Positions 17,857 to 26,839 of a DNA stretch of 64,000 bases are shown here, in pieces (the stretch's first letter is position 1; every line of letters begins with the position of its first letter). Below the pieces are notes generated by a model, which was not told the DNA's origin, ran no database searches, and worked only from the letters and a program-made list of their open reading frames with translations. Origin of the DNA: Rhodanobacter sp. (lineage in GTDB: Bacteria; Pseudomonadota; Gammaproteobacteria; Xanthomonadales; Rhodanobacteraceae); assembly GCA_030148505.1 (NCBI GenBank), contig JASBTI010000014.1, forward strand, positions 62,001 through 126,000, in the 5' to 3' direction. The translations under genes and the position numbers were made by a program.

Positions 17857-19353
17857 ATGGGTGTGATCAATCAGCTGCGCGAATTGCGCGATTTTGGCGG
17901 CAAGCCGCGGACCGTCGGCCTGGACGACGCGACCATCGAACGACTGGCCGACCACGACGCGCTGCTGACCCAGGCGATCACCGAAGCGGTGGCACGCCAT
18001 CGCGAACTGCGGGCGGAGATGTCCGATTTTCTGAAGCTGGACGAAGACGAACAGCTGGCCCAGGCCCAGGCGGGATTCGTCAACTTTTACCCGGATGATG
18101 CAATCAATCCCTACCTGCCGGCGACGGCACGCGGGCCCTGGATCGTCACCCTTAAGGGCGCCGTGGTACACGACAACGGCGGTTACGGCATGCTCGGTTT
18201 CGGCCACAACGACCCGGTCATCCTCGACGTGTTGAGCCGTCCGCAGGTGATGGCCAATGTGATGTCGCCCAGCGTGTCGCAGTTGCGCTTTACCCGCGCC
18301 ATGGACAAGGAACTTGGGCGCAGCCGCGGCGGCAGCCCGTACGCCCGCTACCTGTGCCTGAATTCCGGTTCCGAGTCGGTCTCGCTGGCTTGCCGCATTG
18401 CCGACGTGAACGCCAAAGCGATGACCGACGCTGGGGGCCGCTATGCCGGGCGGAGCATCAAGCGGTTAGCGGTGAAGGGCGCCTTCCACGGCCGGACCGA
18501 TCGCCCCGCGCTGTATTCGGATTCGAGCCGCAAGGCTTACATGCAGCATCTGGCCAGCTACCGGCACGAGGATTCGCTGATCACGGTGGCTCCTTACGAT
18601 GTCGACCAACTGGAAGCGGCGTTTGCCGAAGCGGACAAGCACGGCTGGTTCATCGAGGCGATGTTCCTCGAGCCGGTCATGGGCGAAGGCGACCCGGGCC
18701 GCGCGGTAACACCCGAGTTCTACAAGGCCGCGCGAGCGCTGACCGAAGCCCACGGCACCTTGCTGCTGGTCGACTCGATCCAGGCCGGCCTGCGCGCTCA
18801 CGGCGTGCTGTCGTTCACCGACTATCCCGGCTTCGAAACGCTGCCGCCCCCGGACATGGAGACCTTCTCCAAGGCGCTCAATGGTGGTCAATACCCGTTG
18901 TCGGTACTGGCGGTCAGCGAGCGCACCGGCAAGCTCTATCGCAAGGGCATTTACGGCAACACCATGACCGCAAATCCGCGTGCCCTGGACGTGGCCGTGG
19001 CCACGCTTGGTGAGCTGAGCGACGAGGTACGCCAGAACATCCGCGACCGTGGCAAGGAGTTCGTTGACAAGCTCAATGCGCTGAAAGACGAACTCGGCGG
19101 CCTGATCACCAAGGTCCAGGGTACCGGCCTGCTGTTTTCCTGCGAACTCGCACCGGAATACAAATGCTACGGCGCCAGCTCCACTGAGGAGTACATGCGT
19201 GAACACGGCATCGGCGTGATCCATGGCGGCATCAACTCGCTGCGCTTCACCCCCCACTTCAAGGTCACCAGCGCCGAAGTGGACCTGATCGTGGCGAATG
19301 TGCGCAAAGCCTTGCTGGAAGGGCCACGCAAGGCCAAGTCCGAAGCCGCCTGA
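17857..19353 (+). CDS. Class III PLP-dependent aminotransferase
   Basis: A 498-residue fold-type I aminotransferase starting MGVINQLRELRDFGGKPRTV with GGAGG nine bases upstream; an in-frame start at 17713 lacks a site. PLP contacts are NSGSESVSLACR (169-180), Asp306 in LLLVDSIQAG and the Schiff-base Lys339 in FSKALNGGQYPLS. Class III members move amino groups from omega-amino acids, ornithine or acetylornithine to 2-oxoglutarate or pyruvate. The roughly 90-residue N-terminal extension before the core, and FHGRTDRPALYSDSSRKAY in place of the usual FHG-RT loop context, mark a distinct subfamily. Substrate is unknown and neighbours give no pathway hint. Confidence 0.88.
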   Translation: MGVINQLRELRDFGGKPRTVGLDDATIERLADHDALLTQAITEAVARHRELRAEMSDFLKLDEDEQLAQAQAGFVNFYPDDAINPYLPATARGPWIVTLKGAVVHDNGGYGMLGFGHNDPVILDVLSRPQVMANVMSPSVSQLRFTRAMDKELGRSRGGSPYARYLCLNSGSESVSLACRIADVNAKAMTDAGGRYAGRSIKRLAVKGAFHGRTDRPALYSDSSRKAYMQHLASYRHEDSLITVAPYDVDQLEAAFAEADKHGWFIEAMFLEPVMGEGDPGRAVTPEFYKAARALTEAHGTLLLVDSIQAGLRAHGVLSFTDYPGFETLPPPDMETFSKALNGGQYPLSVLAVSERTGKLYRKGIYGNTMTANPRALDVAVATLGELSDEVRQNIRDRGKEFVDKLNALKDELGGLITKVQGTGLLFSCELAPEYKCYGASSTEEYMREHGIGVIHGGINSLRFTPHFKVTSAEVDLIVANVRKALLEGPRKAKSEAA

Positions 19354-19358
19354 GGACC

Positions 19359-19391
19359 CGCTGCGGCGATGCTTGACAGCGCGCCGCAGCG
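19359..19391 (+). terminator. Hairpin after the aminotransferase gene
   Basis: CGCTGCGGCG (19359-19368) and CGCCGCAGCG (19382-19391) form a 10 bp stem with a 13-base loop, six bases after the stop codon. No strong uridine run follows. A perfect TTGACA (19373-19378) lies in the loop and, with TACTGC 16 bases on, may serve the next gene. The element may therefore both end one transcript and start another. Confidence 0.45.
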
Positions 19392-19494
19392 TAATACTGC
19401 TTGCATGTAAGACTTCGCCGACTCCTCCCGGGCCAGCCTGTCGACATAGACTGGCTTGCCGGCAACTGCCGGTCACCCAAGGGAGGATCCATCC

Positions 19495-19854
19495 ATGTCG
19501 ATGTCACTACGTTTGCTTGTCATCAGCGCCGCATTTGCCTTCGCCGGCGCCACTTTCGCGGCCAGCCCGCAGTCAGGCACGGCCGATGCCATGAAGGCAC
19601 CGGTGAGCAAGGCCCGCACCGCTCAGCAGCAACGCATGGTCACCTGCAACCAGGAAGCGACCGGCAAGAAGGGTGCCGAACGCAAGGCGTTCATGAGTTC
19701 CTGCCTGAAAAGCAAGCACAAGATGGCTGCAGCACCTTCGGCGCAGCGCAACCGCATGAAAAGCTGCAACGCCGAGGCGCGGACCAAGGCGCTCAAGGGT
19801 GCCGCCCGCAAGACCTTCATGAGCGGTTGCCTGAAGGGTGGTGCTGCAGGGTAG
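19495..19854 (+). CDS. PsiF repeat family protein
   Basis: A 119-residue exported protein. A signal peptide (MSMSLRLLVISAAFAFAGAT, cleavage near FAA-SP) is followed by two PsiF repeats, each of pattern QQRMxxCNxxA-KxxKGxxRKxFMSxCLK, at about residues 42-78 and 82-114. Each repeat has two cysteines 20 or so residues apart, probably a disulfide-pinned helical hairpin in the periplasm. PsiF was named for phosphate-starvation induction in E. coli, but its function is unknown. GGGAGG lies eight bases before the start. I see no convincing Pho box upstream. Confidence 0.82.
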   Translation: MSMSLRLLVISAAFAFAGATFAASPQSGTADAMKAPVSKARTAQQQRMVTCNQEATGKKGAERKAFMSSCLKSKHKMAAAPSAQRNRMKSCNAEARTKALKGAARKTFMSGCLKGGAAG

Positions 19855-19962
19855 CTTTCCACGCGCCAACCCGGCTTGTCGGCGTTGTACGCGGGCAAGC
19901 CAGGTTGGCTAAGCTGCGGGTTGTTGCGGCACGTCCGATGCCGCGCCACCAGGCAAGCTTGC

Positions 19963-20595
19963 ATGAAAGTCGTTGAAGTCGGTCATCCACTGATCCAGCA
20001 CAAGTTGGGACTGATGCGCCGCGCCGGTATCAGCACCAAGGAATTCCGCGAGCTGGCCTGCGAAGTGGGCGCCTTGCTCACCTACGAAGCGACCAAGGAC
20101 TTGGAGACGGTCTCCCAACGCATCACCGGCTGGGCCGGACCGCTCGACGTGCAACAGATCAAGGGCAAGAAAATCACCATCGTGCCGATCCTGCGCGCCG
20201 GACTCGGCATGCTTCCCGGGGTACTCGACATGATTCCATCGGCCAAGGTCAGCGTGGTCGGTGTGCAACGCGACGAGCGAACCCTGCAACCGGTCGCCTA
20301 TTACGAAAAACTCAGCGGTCGCATGGATCAGCGCATCGCCTTGATCGTCGATCCGATGCTGGCTACCGCCGGCACCCTGATTGCCACGGTCGAGATGCTC
20401 AAGGCGGCTGGCTGCAAGCGGATCAAGGGGTTGTTCCTGGTCGCCGCACCGGAAGGCCTCAAGCGTATCGAGGCGATTCACCCGGATGTCGAGATCTACG
20501 CCGCATCGATCGACGATCGGCTGAACGAGCATGGCTACATCCTGCCCGGTCTCGGCGATGCCGGCGACAAGATCTTCGGCACCAAGCAGGGCTGA
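19963..20595 (+). CDS. upp: Uracil phosphoribosyltransferase
   Basis: A 210-residue Upp, the family length, starting [20 protein letters not shown]. It has [19 protein letters not shown], the PRPP loop [20 protein letters not shown] and the uracil-binding end [20 protein letters not shown]. It salvages uracil to UMP using PRPP in the cytoplasm. The start at 19963 is chosen because upstream in-frame residues (from 19876) are unlike any Upp. It is followed by a 171-base convergent gap in which I see no clear terminator. Confidence 0.96.
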   Translation: MKVVEVGHPLIQHKLGLMRRAGISTKEFRELACEVGALLTYEATKDLETVSQRITGWAGPLDVQQIKGKKITIVPILRAGLGMLPGVLDMIPSAKVSVVGVQRDERTLQPVAYYEKLSGRMDQRIALIVDPMLATAGTLIATVEMLKAAGCKRIKGLFLVAAPEGLKRIEAIHPDVEIYAASIDDRLNEHGYILPGLGDAGDKIFGTKQG

Positions 20596-20766
20596 CGCCG
20601 GCGTACCCCGCACGCACGGCGCCGGTGCGCGCGTCGAGTCGAACGGCCCCGCTTGCGGCACGACCAAACCGGCCTAACCCCTTCGCCGTTGACACCGCAT
20701 CCGTACGAGAACGGGGCCGCGGCGGTCATCGATGCCGGTTTCGATCGACCGCCCCCGTTACCGAGG

Positions 20767-22104
20767 CTACATGTCGTAGTCCGGATCGTAGTCGGTGGCC
20801 ACGCAACCCCAGCCCTTCTCGCCCACGGCGCAGTAGTGCGGCAAGCTGACAGCCGCGCTCTGCGGCAGATCCTGCGTCCCGGATCTGTCAGGCTCGCCAC
20901 CGCCGCTGCGTTTCCAGTCCACATGCAGCATGCGCTTGCCGCCCACCATGGCGGGCGTCACGACGATGTCCCAAGTCGCCCCCGGCTGCCCATTCGCCGC
21001 GTGCAGGACCGACGTCGAATGCAGTACCAGTCGACCGGAGGCAAGCACCGGTCGGCCGTTCACTTCGTCCAGCGCCAGAGGCTGCTCGGTATTCACCGCG
21101 ATACGCATCACATAGAGCGACGGCGGCGGTGCCTGCGGCCCTGCCACGGCGCTGCCACTGAGATCGAAGTGCGCCTCCACGCGGTCCGGTGCCGCAGCCC
21201 TGGTGTCCAGCATCAGGCAGCGACGGCCACCGGCAATACAGTTCGCGGCACCGACGCCGGGCGTCTTCGCATCGACACGAAGCGATACGCCCGCATACGG
21301 TCGGTGATCCACGGCATGCGCCGACTGCGGCCAGAAGGTGAAGCTCAGTCCGCGTTCGGACTGCGTAGGTGTCTCGCCATACAGCTTGAGCCGCCCTCCC
21401 TCGACCTTCAGCTCGCCCGCGGTCCCCTGCGGCACCCACGCCGGCATGCTCGACAGGCGCGGCTGCGAATTGAACTGCAGAAACATCGGATGGGTCAGCA
21501 ATTGCTTGCCCTGCTCATCCGGCACCGAAAATTGGGTTGCATACTCGACATCCGGTGCAACCGCGGTGACCGAGGGGCCGCCCGCCGTAGACCGGCATCC
21601 CTTCTCGAAAGCCACATCGACAAACGGCAACGTATGCTGGCTGGTCAGCATCGTCTCACCACCGGCATTGTCGACCAAGCCGATGGAACCACCGCCCGGA
21701 CAAGGCATGCTCTGCGCCGGGCGATGCTCGCCTCCCATCGCATCGATCGCGTGGAATGAGGGCCGGTGCGCGCCGGCCGTCCATGCCCATTCGCCCAGCG
21801 ACTGCCACTCGCGGATCGTCGCATCCAGCGCCAATACGGCCTGCAGTGAGAGTGTCGCCATAGCCCCGGCGACCTGTTGCGGTGCCATGGTCACCCCCTT
21901 CTCCCGTGCGTCGATCATCGCCTGCTTGATCCCCATATCCTGCAGGCAACCGGCACGCTTGATGCCGGCGGGATAGGAGGAACATACCGCCTTGAAGTCC
22001 AAACCCTGCGCCTGCACCACCGATGGCTGCAGGCAGGCAAATGCCAGCAGCATCGTGGCCACCAACGACACGCCGGCGCGCCGTATCACGTTCACAGAAA
22101 GCAT
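20767..22104 (-). CDS. Secreted protein of unknown function
   Basis: I do not recognise this 445-residue protein. GGAGG lies eight bases before ATG 22104. A signal peptide (MLSVNVIRRAGVSLVATMLL, cleavage near VQA-QG) directs it out of the cytoplasm. A short helical region (LDFKAVCSSYPAGIKRAGCL, then KQAMIDAREKGVTMAPQQV) precedes a long, probably beta-rich part with repeated short strands and several cysteine pairs, ending in LPHYCAVGEKGWGCVATDYD. The tail DYDPDYDM is acidic. The style resembles extracytoplasmic beta-sandwich proteins, but no enzymatic motif is visible. It is monocistronic between convergent upp and co-directional pip. Confidence 0.75.
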   Translation of the reverse strand: MLSVNVIRRAGVSLVATMLLAFACLQPSVVQAQGLDFKAVCSSYPAGIKRAGCLQDMGIKQAMIDAREKGVTMAPQQVAGAMATLSLQAVLALDATIREWQSLGEWAWTAGAHRPSFHAIDAMGGEHRPAQSMPCPGGGSIGLVDNAGGETMLTSQHTLPFVDVAFEKGCRSTAGGPSVTAVAPDVEYATQFSVPDEQGKQLLTHPMFLQFNSQPRLSSMPAWVPQGTAGELKVEGGRLKLYGETPTQSERGLSFTFWPQSAHAVDHRPYAGVSLRVDAKTPGVGAANCIAGGRRCLMLDTRAAAPDRVEAHFDLSGSAVAGPQAPPPSLYVMRIAVNTEQPLALDEVNGRPVLASGRLVLHSTSVLHAANGQPGATWDIVVTPAMVGGKRMLHVDWKRSGGGEPDRSGTQDLPQSAAVSLPHYCAVGEKGWGCVATDYDPDYDM

Positions 22105-22170
22105 CGTCCCTCCTCCATGCAGTCATCCATTGCCATGTGCAGGCGGCTCCGTGCCGTTCGTCATCATGCG

Positions 22171-23130
22171 TTAGCGGCTGCCGAAGCGATCCGTGGCCTC
22201 GATCAACTCGTGAAGATTGCCCGGCTCGAACGCCGAATGGCCGGCATCCTGCACGATGCGCAAGTCGGCCTGCGGCCAGGCACGATGAAGGTCCCACGCG
22301 CTGCGTAGCGGACAGACCACATCGTAGCGGCCCTGCACGATCACGGTGGGAATGTGGCGAATGCGATCGACATTGTGCAGCAGCTGGCCGTCGCGCTCGA
22401 AGAACCCGCCGTTGACGAAGTAATGGCATTCGATACGGGCAAAGGCCAGCGCAAAGTCGTCTTCAGCGCTGGAGGCGATATGTGCGGTGTCCTGCCACAG
22501 GAAGCTGGTGGCACCCTCCCATACCGACCACGCTCGGGCCGCCTGCGCACGAGTCTCGGCATCCGGACCGGTCAACCGTCGGTGGTAGGCGCTCATCAAG
22601 TCGCCCCGTTCGGCTTCCGGGATGGCATTCAGATAGGTTTCCCACGCATCCGGATACAACGCATCGGCACCCTTCTGGTAAAACCATTCCAATTCCCAGC
22701 GACGCAGCATGAAGATGCCGCGCAACACCAGCTCGGTGACCTTGTCCGGATGAGTTTGCGCATACGCCAGCGCCAGCGTGGAACCCCACGAGCCGCCGAA
22801 CACCTGCCAGGTCTTAATCGCCAGATGTTCACGTAGGCGCTCGATGTCGGCAACCAGATCCCAGGTCGTGTTGTCGACCAGTTCCGCATGCGGGAGCGAT
22901 TTTCCGCAACCGCGCTGATCGAACAGCACGATGCGATAGATCGCCGGATCGAAAAACCTTCGGCTCTTCGCATTGCTGCCGCCACCCGGACCGCCGTGCA
23001 GAAACACCACCGGCTTGCCGTTGGGATTACCGCACTGCTCGTAGTACAGCGTATGCAGCGCGGACACCTTGAGGAACCCGCTGTCGAACGGGTCGATTTC
23101 GGGATACAGCGAACGCAGTGGCAAGGACAT
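22171..23130 (-). CDS. pip: Proline iminopeptidase
   Basis: A 319-residue alpha/beta hydrolase starting MSLPLRSLYPEIDPFDSGFL, the typical opening of bacterial prolyl aminopeptidase (peptidase family S33). HGGPGGG forms the oxyanion region (45-51), FGGSWGST holds nucleophile Ser114, and QGRYDVVCP and DAGHSAFEPG supply the acid and His. It removes N-terminal proline from peptides. Start 23130 has a GAGAG site; the frame extends 15 codons further up without family similarity. Confidence 0.94.
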   Translation of the reverse strand: MSLPLRSLYPEIDPFDSGFLKVSALHTLYYEQCGNPNGKPVVFLHGGPGGGSNAKSRRFFDPAIYRIVLFDQRGCGKSLPHAELVDNTTWDLVADIERLREHLAIKTWQVFGGSWGSTLALAYAQTHPDKVTELVLRGIFMLRRWELEWFYQKGADALYPDAWETYLNAIPEAERGDLMSAYHRRLTGPDAETRAQAARAWSVWEGATSFLWQDTAHIASSAEDDFALAFARIECHYFVNGGFFERDGQLLHNVDRIRHIPTVIVQGRYDVVCPLRSAWDLHRAWPQADLRIVQDAGHSAFEPGNLHELIEATDRFGSR

Positions 23131-23195
23131 GAACGGTCTCTCGACGCAAACGGAACAAGCCGTCAAGGCTAGCATGAGCGCAAACGGCAGCCCGC

Positions 23196-24587
23196 TCAGT
23201 TGCTGCCAAACATCTTGCCCGGGTTGAGGATGCCGTGCGGGTCAAACACCTGCTTCACTCCCCGCATCATCAGGATTTCCGCCGCGCTGCGGGTGCTTTC
23301 CAGGTAGGCCCGCTTGACCAGCCCGATGCCGTGCTCGGCCGAGATGCTGCCACCGTGGCGCTGCAGGGTTGCGGCGAGCAGCTTGGTGACGTGTTCGCAT
23401 TGGGCGATGAAGGCATCCTCGCCCAGCGCTTCAGGCCGCAGCACATTGATATGCAGGTTGCCATCACCGATGTGGCCAAACCAGACCACTTCGACCTGCG
23501 GGTATTCGCGTGTCAGTAGCGCCTGCATCTCACGCAGAAATTCGGGCACGGCACTGATTCGAACCGAGACATCGTTCTTGTAGGGGCGACGCGATGCCAG
23601 GCTTTCGGTGATGCCCTCGCGCAAGTGCCATAGCGCGGCCGCCTGGGCGTCGCTCTGCGCGATCACACCATCACTGACCCAACCCTGTTCCAGAGCCTGC
23701 TCGAACGCCGCCAACGCAGCATCCTGTGCCGCCTCGTCCACAGCATCGAACTCGGTTACCACGTAGTACGGATAGTCGCCATCGATCGCCCGCTGTCCCC
23801 CATGCTGCAAGACATGCTTCAGCGCGTGGTCGGTGAAGAATTCGAACGCCTGCAGTTGCAGCCGCTCACGGAACAACGAAAACACCTGCATCAGTGCGTC
23901 CATGTCCGGCAGTGCCAGCAACATCACTTGGGAAGGCAGCGGTGGTGCAGCCAGCTTCAAGGTCGCCTCGGCAACGATGCCCAAGGTGCCTTCCGATCCG
24001 ACCAGCAAATGACGGAAATCGTAGCCGCTGGAGTTCTTGATCAGGCCGCGGTTGAGCTCGAGCAGGTCGCCTTGCCCGGTGACCACTTTCAGGCCGGCGA
24101 TCCACTCACGCGTATTGCCGTAACGGATTACCCGGATGCCGCCTGCGTTGGTGGCGATGTTGCCGCCGATCGAACAGGAGCCGCGAGCAGCAAAATCGAC
24201 GGGATAGATCAATCCATGCTCACGGGCTGCTTCGTGCACCGCATGCAGGGTAATGCCCGGCTGTACCGTAAGCGTGCGATCCACGGCGTTGAAGTGCAGC
24301 ACCCGGTTCATCCGCTCCAGACTGACCACCAGCTCGCGGTTGGCCGCCACTGCCCCACCTGAAAGCCCGGTGCGCCCGCCGGATGGCACGATGGAAATGC
24401 GCTGGCGATGGCACCAGCGCACCACTTCCTGCAACTCCTCGACGCTAGCCGGCAACGCGATCGCCAGGGGATCCGGTGTCCAGCGTCGTGTCCAGTCCCG
24501 GCCGTAGTGCTCAAGCTCACCCGGCTCGGTCAACAAGCGGAGGCCCGGCTGGCATCGGCTCAACTCGGCAAGAGGGGAATCGGTCAT
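23196..24587 (-). CDS. FAD-linked D-2-hydroxyacid dehydrogenase, probably D-2-hydroxyglutarate dehydrogenase
   Basis: A 463-residue VAO/PCMH flavoprotein starting MTDSPLAELSRCQPGLRLLT, with GGAG nine bases upstream. FAD-binding segments are VPSGGRTGLSGGAV and GSCSIGGNIATNAGG; the C-terminal FAD-oxidase domain ends HIGDGNLHIN and ISAEHGIGLVKR. Family members include GlcD, D-lactate dehydrogenase and D-2-hydroxyglutarate dehydrogenase. The divergent neighbour is serA. SerA reduces 2-oxoglutarate to D-2-hydroxyglutarate while oxidising 3-phosphoglycerate, and an adjacent D2HGDH recycles it in Pseudomonas. That context favours D2HGDH, but glycolate or D-lactate oxidation is not excluded. Confidence 0.82.
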   Translation of the reverse strand: MTDSPLAELSRCQPGLRLLTEPGELEHYGRDWTRRWTPDPLAIALPASVEELQEVVRWCHRQRISIVPSGGRTGLSGGAVAANRELVVSLERMNRVLHFNAVDRTLTVQPGITLHAVHEAAREHGLIYPVDFAARGSCSIGGNIATNAGGIRVIRYGNTREWIAGLKVVTGQGDLLELNRGLIKNSSGYDFRHLLVGSEGTLGIVAEATLKLAAPPLPSQVMLLALPDMDALMQVFSLFRERLQLQAFEFFTDHALKHVLQHGGQRAIDGDYPYYVVTEFDAVDEAAQDAALAAFEQALEQGWVSDGVIAQSDAQAAALWHLREGITESLASRRPYKNDVSVRISAVPEFLREMQALLTREYPQVEVVWFGHIGDGNLHINVLRPEALGEDAFIAQCEHVTKLLAATLQRHGGSISAEHGIGLVKRAYLESTRSAAEILMMRGVKQVFDPHGILNPGKMFGSN

Positions 24588-24712
24588 GCATGGCTCCATA
24601 GCGTAGCCACGAAGCGTGCCAGCCCGGATCATTCACGTCCAGTGCTGCGGCGCCGCAAAATTGGCGCCAGCTCTGGCATAGTTAGCACCTCCCTCCGCAA
24701 CCAGGCAGCCGT

Positions 24713-25945
24713 ATGCAAACCTCCTACCCTCGCCAAGACATCAAGGTACTTCTGCTGGAGGGGATCAGCGCCAGCGCCGTCGAGAGCTTCCATCGGGCGG
24801 GCTATAGCCAGGTCGAATTGCATGCCAAGTCGCTGCCGGAAGACGAACTGAAGGCACGCATCGCCGACGCGCACATCATCGGCATCCGCTCGCGCTCGCA
24901 GCTCACCGAGGAGGTTCTGGCCCAGGCCCGACGCCTGATCGCCGTCGGGTGCTTCTGCATCGGCACCAATCAGGTCGATCTGGGCGCAGCCAGAAAGCTT
25001 GGCATCCCGGTATTCAATGCACCGTACTCCAATACCCGCAGCGTCGCCGAACTGGTGATTGCCGAAGCGATCATGCTGCTGCGTGGCATACCGCAGAAAA
25101 ACGCCGCCTGCCATCGCGGTGGCTGGCTCAAATCCGCCGACGGCAGCTATGAGACTCGTGACAAAGTACTCGGCATCGTCGGCTACGGCCATATCGGTAC
25201 GCAGGTCGGGGTATTGGCGGAAAGCCTCGGCATGCGGGTGATTTTTCACGACATCGAAACCAAACTCTCCCTGGGCAATGCGCGTGCCGTTTCCAGTCTC
25301 GACGAGCTGCTCGAACGTGCCGACGTGGTGACTCTGCATGTGCCGGACACGCCTTCCACGCAGATGATGATCCGCCAGGAGCAACTGGCGAAAATGCGTG
25401 ACGGAACGATGCTGATCAATGCCTCACGCGGCAGCGTGGTGGATGTCGAAGCGCTGGCTGAAGCCTTGAAAAGCAACCATTTGGCCGGCGCCGCGGTAGA
25501 CGTTTTTCCGCTGGAGCCGAAAGGCAACGACGACATGTTCGTGTCGCCCCTGGTCGGTATGGACAATGTAATTCTGACTCCGCATATCGGCGGCAGCACC
25601 CTGGAGGCGCAGGAGAACATCGGTGTCGAAGTGGCCAGCAAGCTGATCCGCTATAGCGACAATGGCTCAACGTTGTCCTCGGTGAACTTCCCCGAAGTCA
25701 CCCTGCCTGAACATCCAAACAGCCGGCGGCTGTTGCATATCCACCGTAACGTGCCGGGCACGCTCTCTCGGATCAATGAGCTGTTTTCGAGCGGCAACGT
25801 GAACATCGATGCGCAGTTCCTGCAGACCGATGCGGAAGTGGGCTATGTGGTGATCGACGTCACCGCCGATGCAGCTCAGGCCAATGAGTTGAAGAACGCC
25901 CTGGCCGCCATTCCTGGTACCTTGCGCAGCCGCGTGCTGTACTGA
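24713..25945 (+). CDS. serA: D-3-phosphoglycerate dehydrogenase
   Basis: A 410-residue SerA, the same length as the E. coli enzyme. The NAD-binding motif is GYGHIGTQVG (157 on), and catalytic residues lie in NASRGSVVDVEAL and LTPHIGGSTLEAQ. A C-terminal ACT domain (about 335-410, HRNVPGTLSRINELF) would bind serine for feedback inhibition. It catalyses the first step of serine synthesis. A strong terminator follows at 26004. It is divergent from the D2HGDH-type gene with only 125 bases between, so the two may share control. Confidence 0.97.
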   Translation: MQTSYPRQDIKVLLLEGISASAVESFHRAGYSQVELHAKSLPEDELKARIADAHIIGIRSRSQLTEEVLAQARRLIAVGCFCIGTNQVDLGAARKLGIPVFNAPYSNTRSVAELVIAEAIMLLRGIPQKNAACHRGGWLKSADGSYETRDKVLGIVGYGHIGTQVGVLAESLGMRVIFHDIETKLSLGNARAVSSLDELLERADVVTLHVPDTPSTQMMIRQEQLAKMRDGTMLINASRGSVVDVEALAEALKSNHLAGAAVDVFPLEPKGNDDMFVSPLVGMDNVILTPHIGGSTLEAQENIGVEVASKLIRYSDNGSTLSSVNFPEVTLPEHPNSRRLLHIHRNVPGTLSRINELFSSGNVNIDAQFLQTDAEVGYVVIDVTADAAQANELKNALAAIPGTLRSRVLY

Positions 25946-26003
25946 GCGCGGAACGAGGCAGGTAACGGCCATCGGAGCAACGCATCGCCTGCGTTTGCCC
26001 AAC

Positions 26004-26029
26004 AAAAAAGCGCCCGAGGGCGCTTTTTT
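26004..26029 (+). terminator. Rho-independent terminator after serA
   Basis: AAAAAAGCGCCC (26004-26015) and GGGCGCTTTTTT (26018-26029) form a GC stem flanked by A and T runs on both sides. It can therefore stop serA transcripts and also those of the tRNA gene coming from the other strand. Confidence 0.93.
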
Positions 26030-26044
26030 CACGGGAAACCGAAT

Positions 26045-26121
26045 TGGTCGGGGCGGCCGGATTCGAACCGACGACCCTCTGCCCCCCAGGCAGATGCGCT
26101 ACCAGGCTGCGCTACGCCCCG
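26045..26121 (-). tRNA. tRNA-Pro (anticodon GGG)
   Basis: On the minus strand a 77-base tRNA runs from CGGGGCG (5' end at 26121) to the encoded CCA (26047-26045). The acceptor stem CGGGGCG/CGCCCCG, D-arm AGCGCAGCCTGGTAGCGC, anticodon loop CTGGGGG with anticodon GGG, and T-arm with GGTTCGAATCC are all present. Aligned with bacterial tRNA-Pro(GGG) it is colinear. It reads CCC and CCU codons. Confidence 0.97.
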
Positions 26122-26201
26122 ACGATCAAGCAAGCGCGAGAGTGTAACAGCTTAAAACACGCGGTCGTAGGGGTTTCTGTCAAATCCGCGCAATACAACG
26201 A

Positions 26202-26558
26202 TCAACGGCGCAGCAACGTCAACACTTCTTCCAGCTCAATCCGCACCTGATGGACGATCTGGTGCGAGATACTCGCCTCCATCCTTGCCTGCGGACCTTC
26301 CAAGCGTGCCCGCGCGCCAGTAATGGTGAACCCCTCTTCGTAGAGCAGCGAACGGATCTGGCGGATCATCAACACGTCATGGCGCTGGTAGTAGCGCCGG
26401 TTGCCACGCCGCTTGACCGGATTCAGCGCCGGAAACTCTTGCTCCCAGTAACGCAGTACGTGTGGTTTCACGCCGCAAAGCTCGCCCACCTCACCAATGG
26501 TGAAGTAGCGCTTGGCGGGGATGACGGGCAGCTCGGTGTTATTCCCTTGGTCCAGCAT
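26202..26558 (-). CDS. MerR family transcriptional regulator
   Basis: A 118-residue protein with an N-terminal MerR helix-turn-helix: [41 protein letters not shown] coiled-coil segment [13 protein letters not shown] (residues 85-118) serves for dimerisation. There is no effector-binding cysteine cluster and no large C-terminal domain, so it is a minimal MerR. It overlaps the 3' end of ihfA by 20 bases. This gene regularly follows ihfA in pseudomonads and xanthomonads, though its target is not established. It probably ends the thrS-ihfA transcript. Confidence 0.88.
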   Translation of the reverse strand: MLDQGNNTELPVIPAKRYFTIGEVGELCGVKPHVLRYWEQEFPALNPVKRRGNRRYYQRHDVLMIRQIRSLLYEEGFTITGARARLEGPQARMEASISHQIVHQVRIELEEVLTLLRR

Positions 26559-26838
26559 AGCCTTCGACTCTCACCTTGAGTTTCTGCCCTGGCCGGAATG
26601 TCACCACACGCCGCGCCGAGATGGGGATCTCCTCGCCAGTCTTGGGATTACGACCCGGCCGCTGGTTTTTCAGCCGCAGATCGAAATTGCCGAAGCCGGA
26701 CAGCTTGACCTGCTCGCCTTTTTCGAGCGCCTCACGAACTACCTCGAAGTAGGCGTCCACGAATTCCTTGGCCTCACGTTTGTTGAGACCCACATCCACA
26801 AAAAGCCGCTCAGCCATTTCCGCCTTGGTCAGCGCCAT
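26539..26838 (-). CDS. ihfA: Integration host factor subunit alpha
   Basis: A 99-residue HU/IHF protein: [40 protein letters not shown] and [14 protein letters not shown]. The [13 protein letters not shown] arm with its tip proline intercalates into and sharply bends DNA. It pairs with IHF-beta encoded elsewhere, and among many roles supports sigma-54 promoters such as the one at 1398. Its ATG is one base beyond the pheT stop, so expression is linked to pheST. Confidence 0.97.
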   Translation of the reverse strand: MALTKAEMAERLFVDVGLNKREAKEFVDAYFEVVREALEKGEQVKLSGFGNFDLRLKNQRPGRNPKTGEEIPISARRVVTFRPGQKLKVRVEGYAGPRE

Positions 26839-26839
26839 C

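Noticed and set aside
19400..19480. Pho box upstream of the PsiF gene
   Set aside because: CTGTCGACATAGACTGG resembles only one half of a Pho box; the match is too weak.
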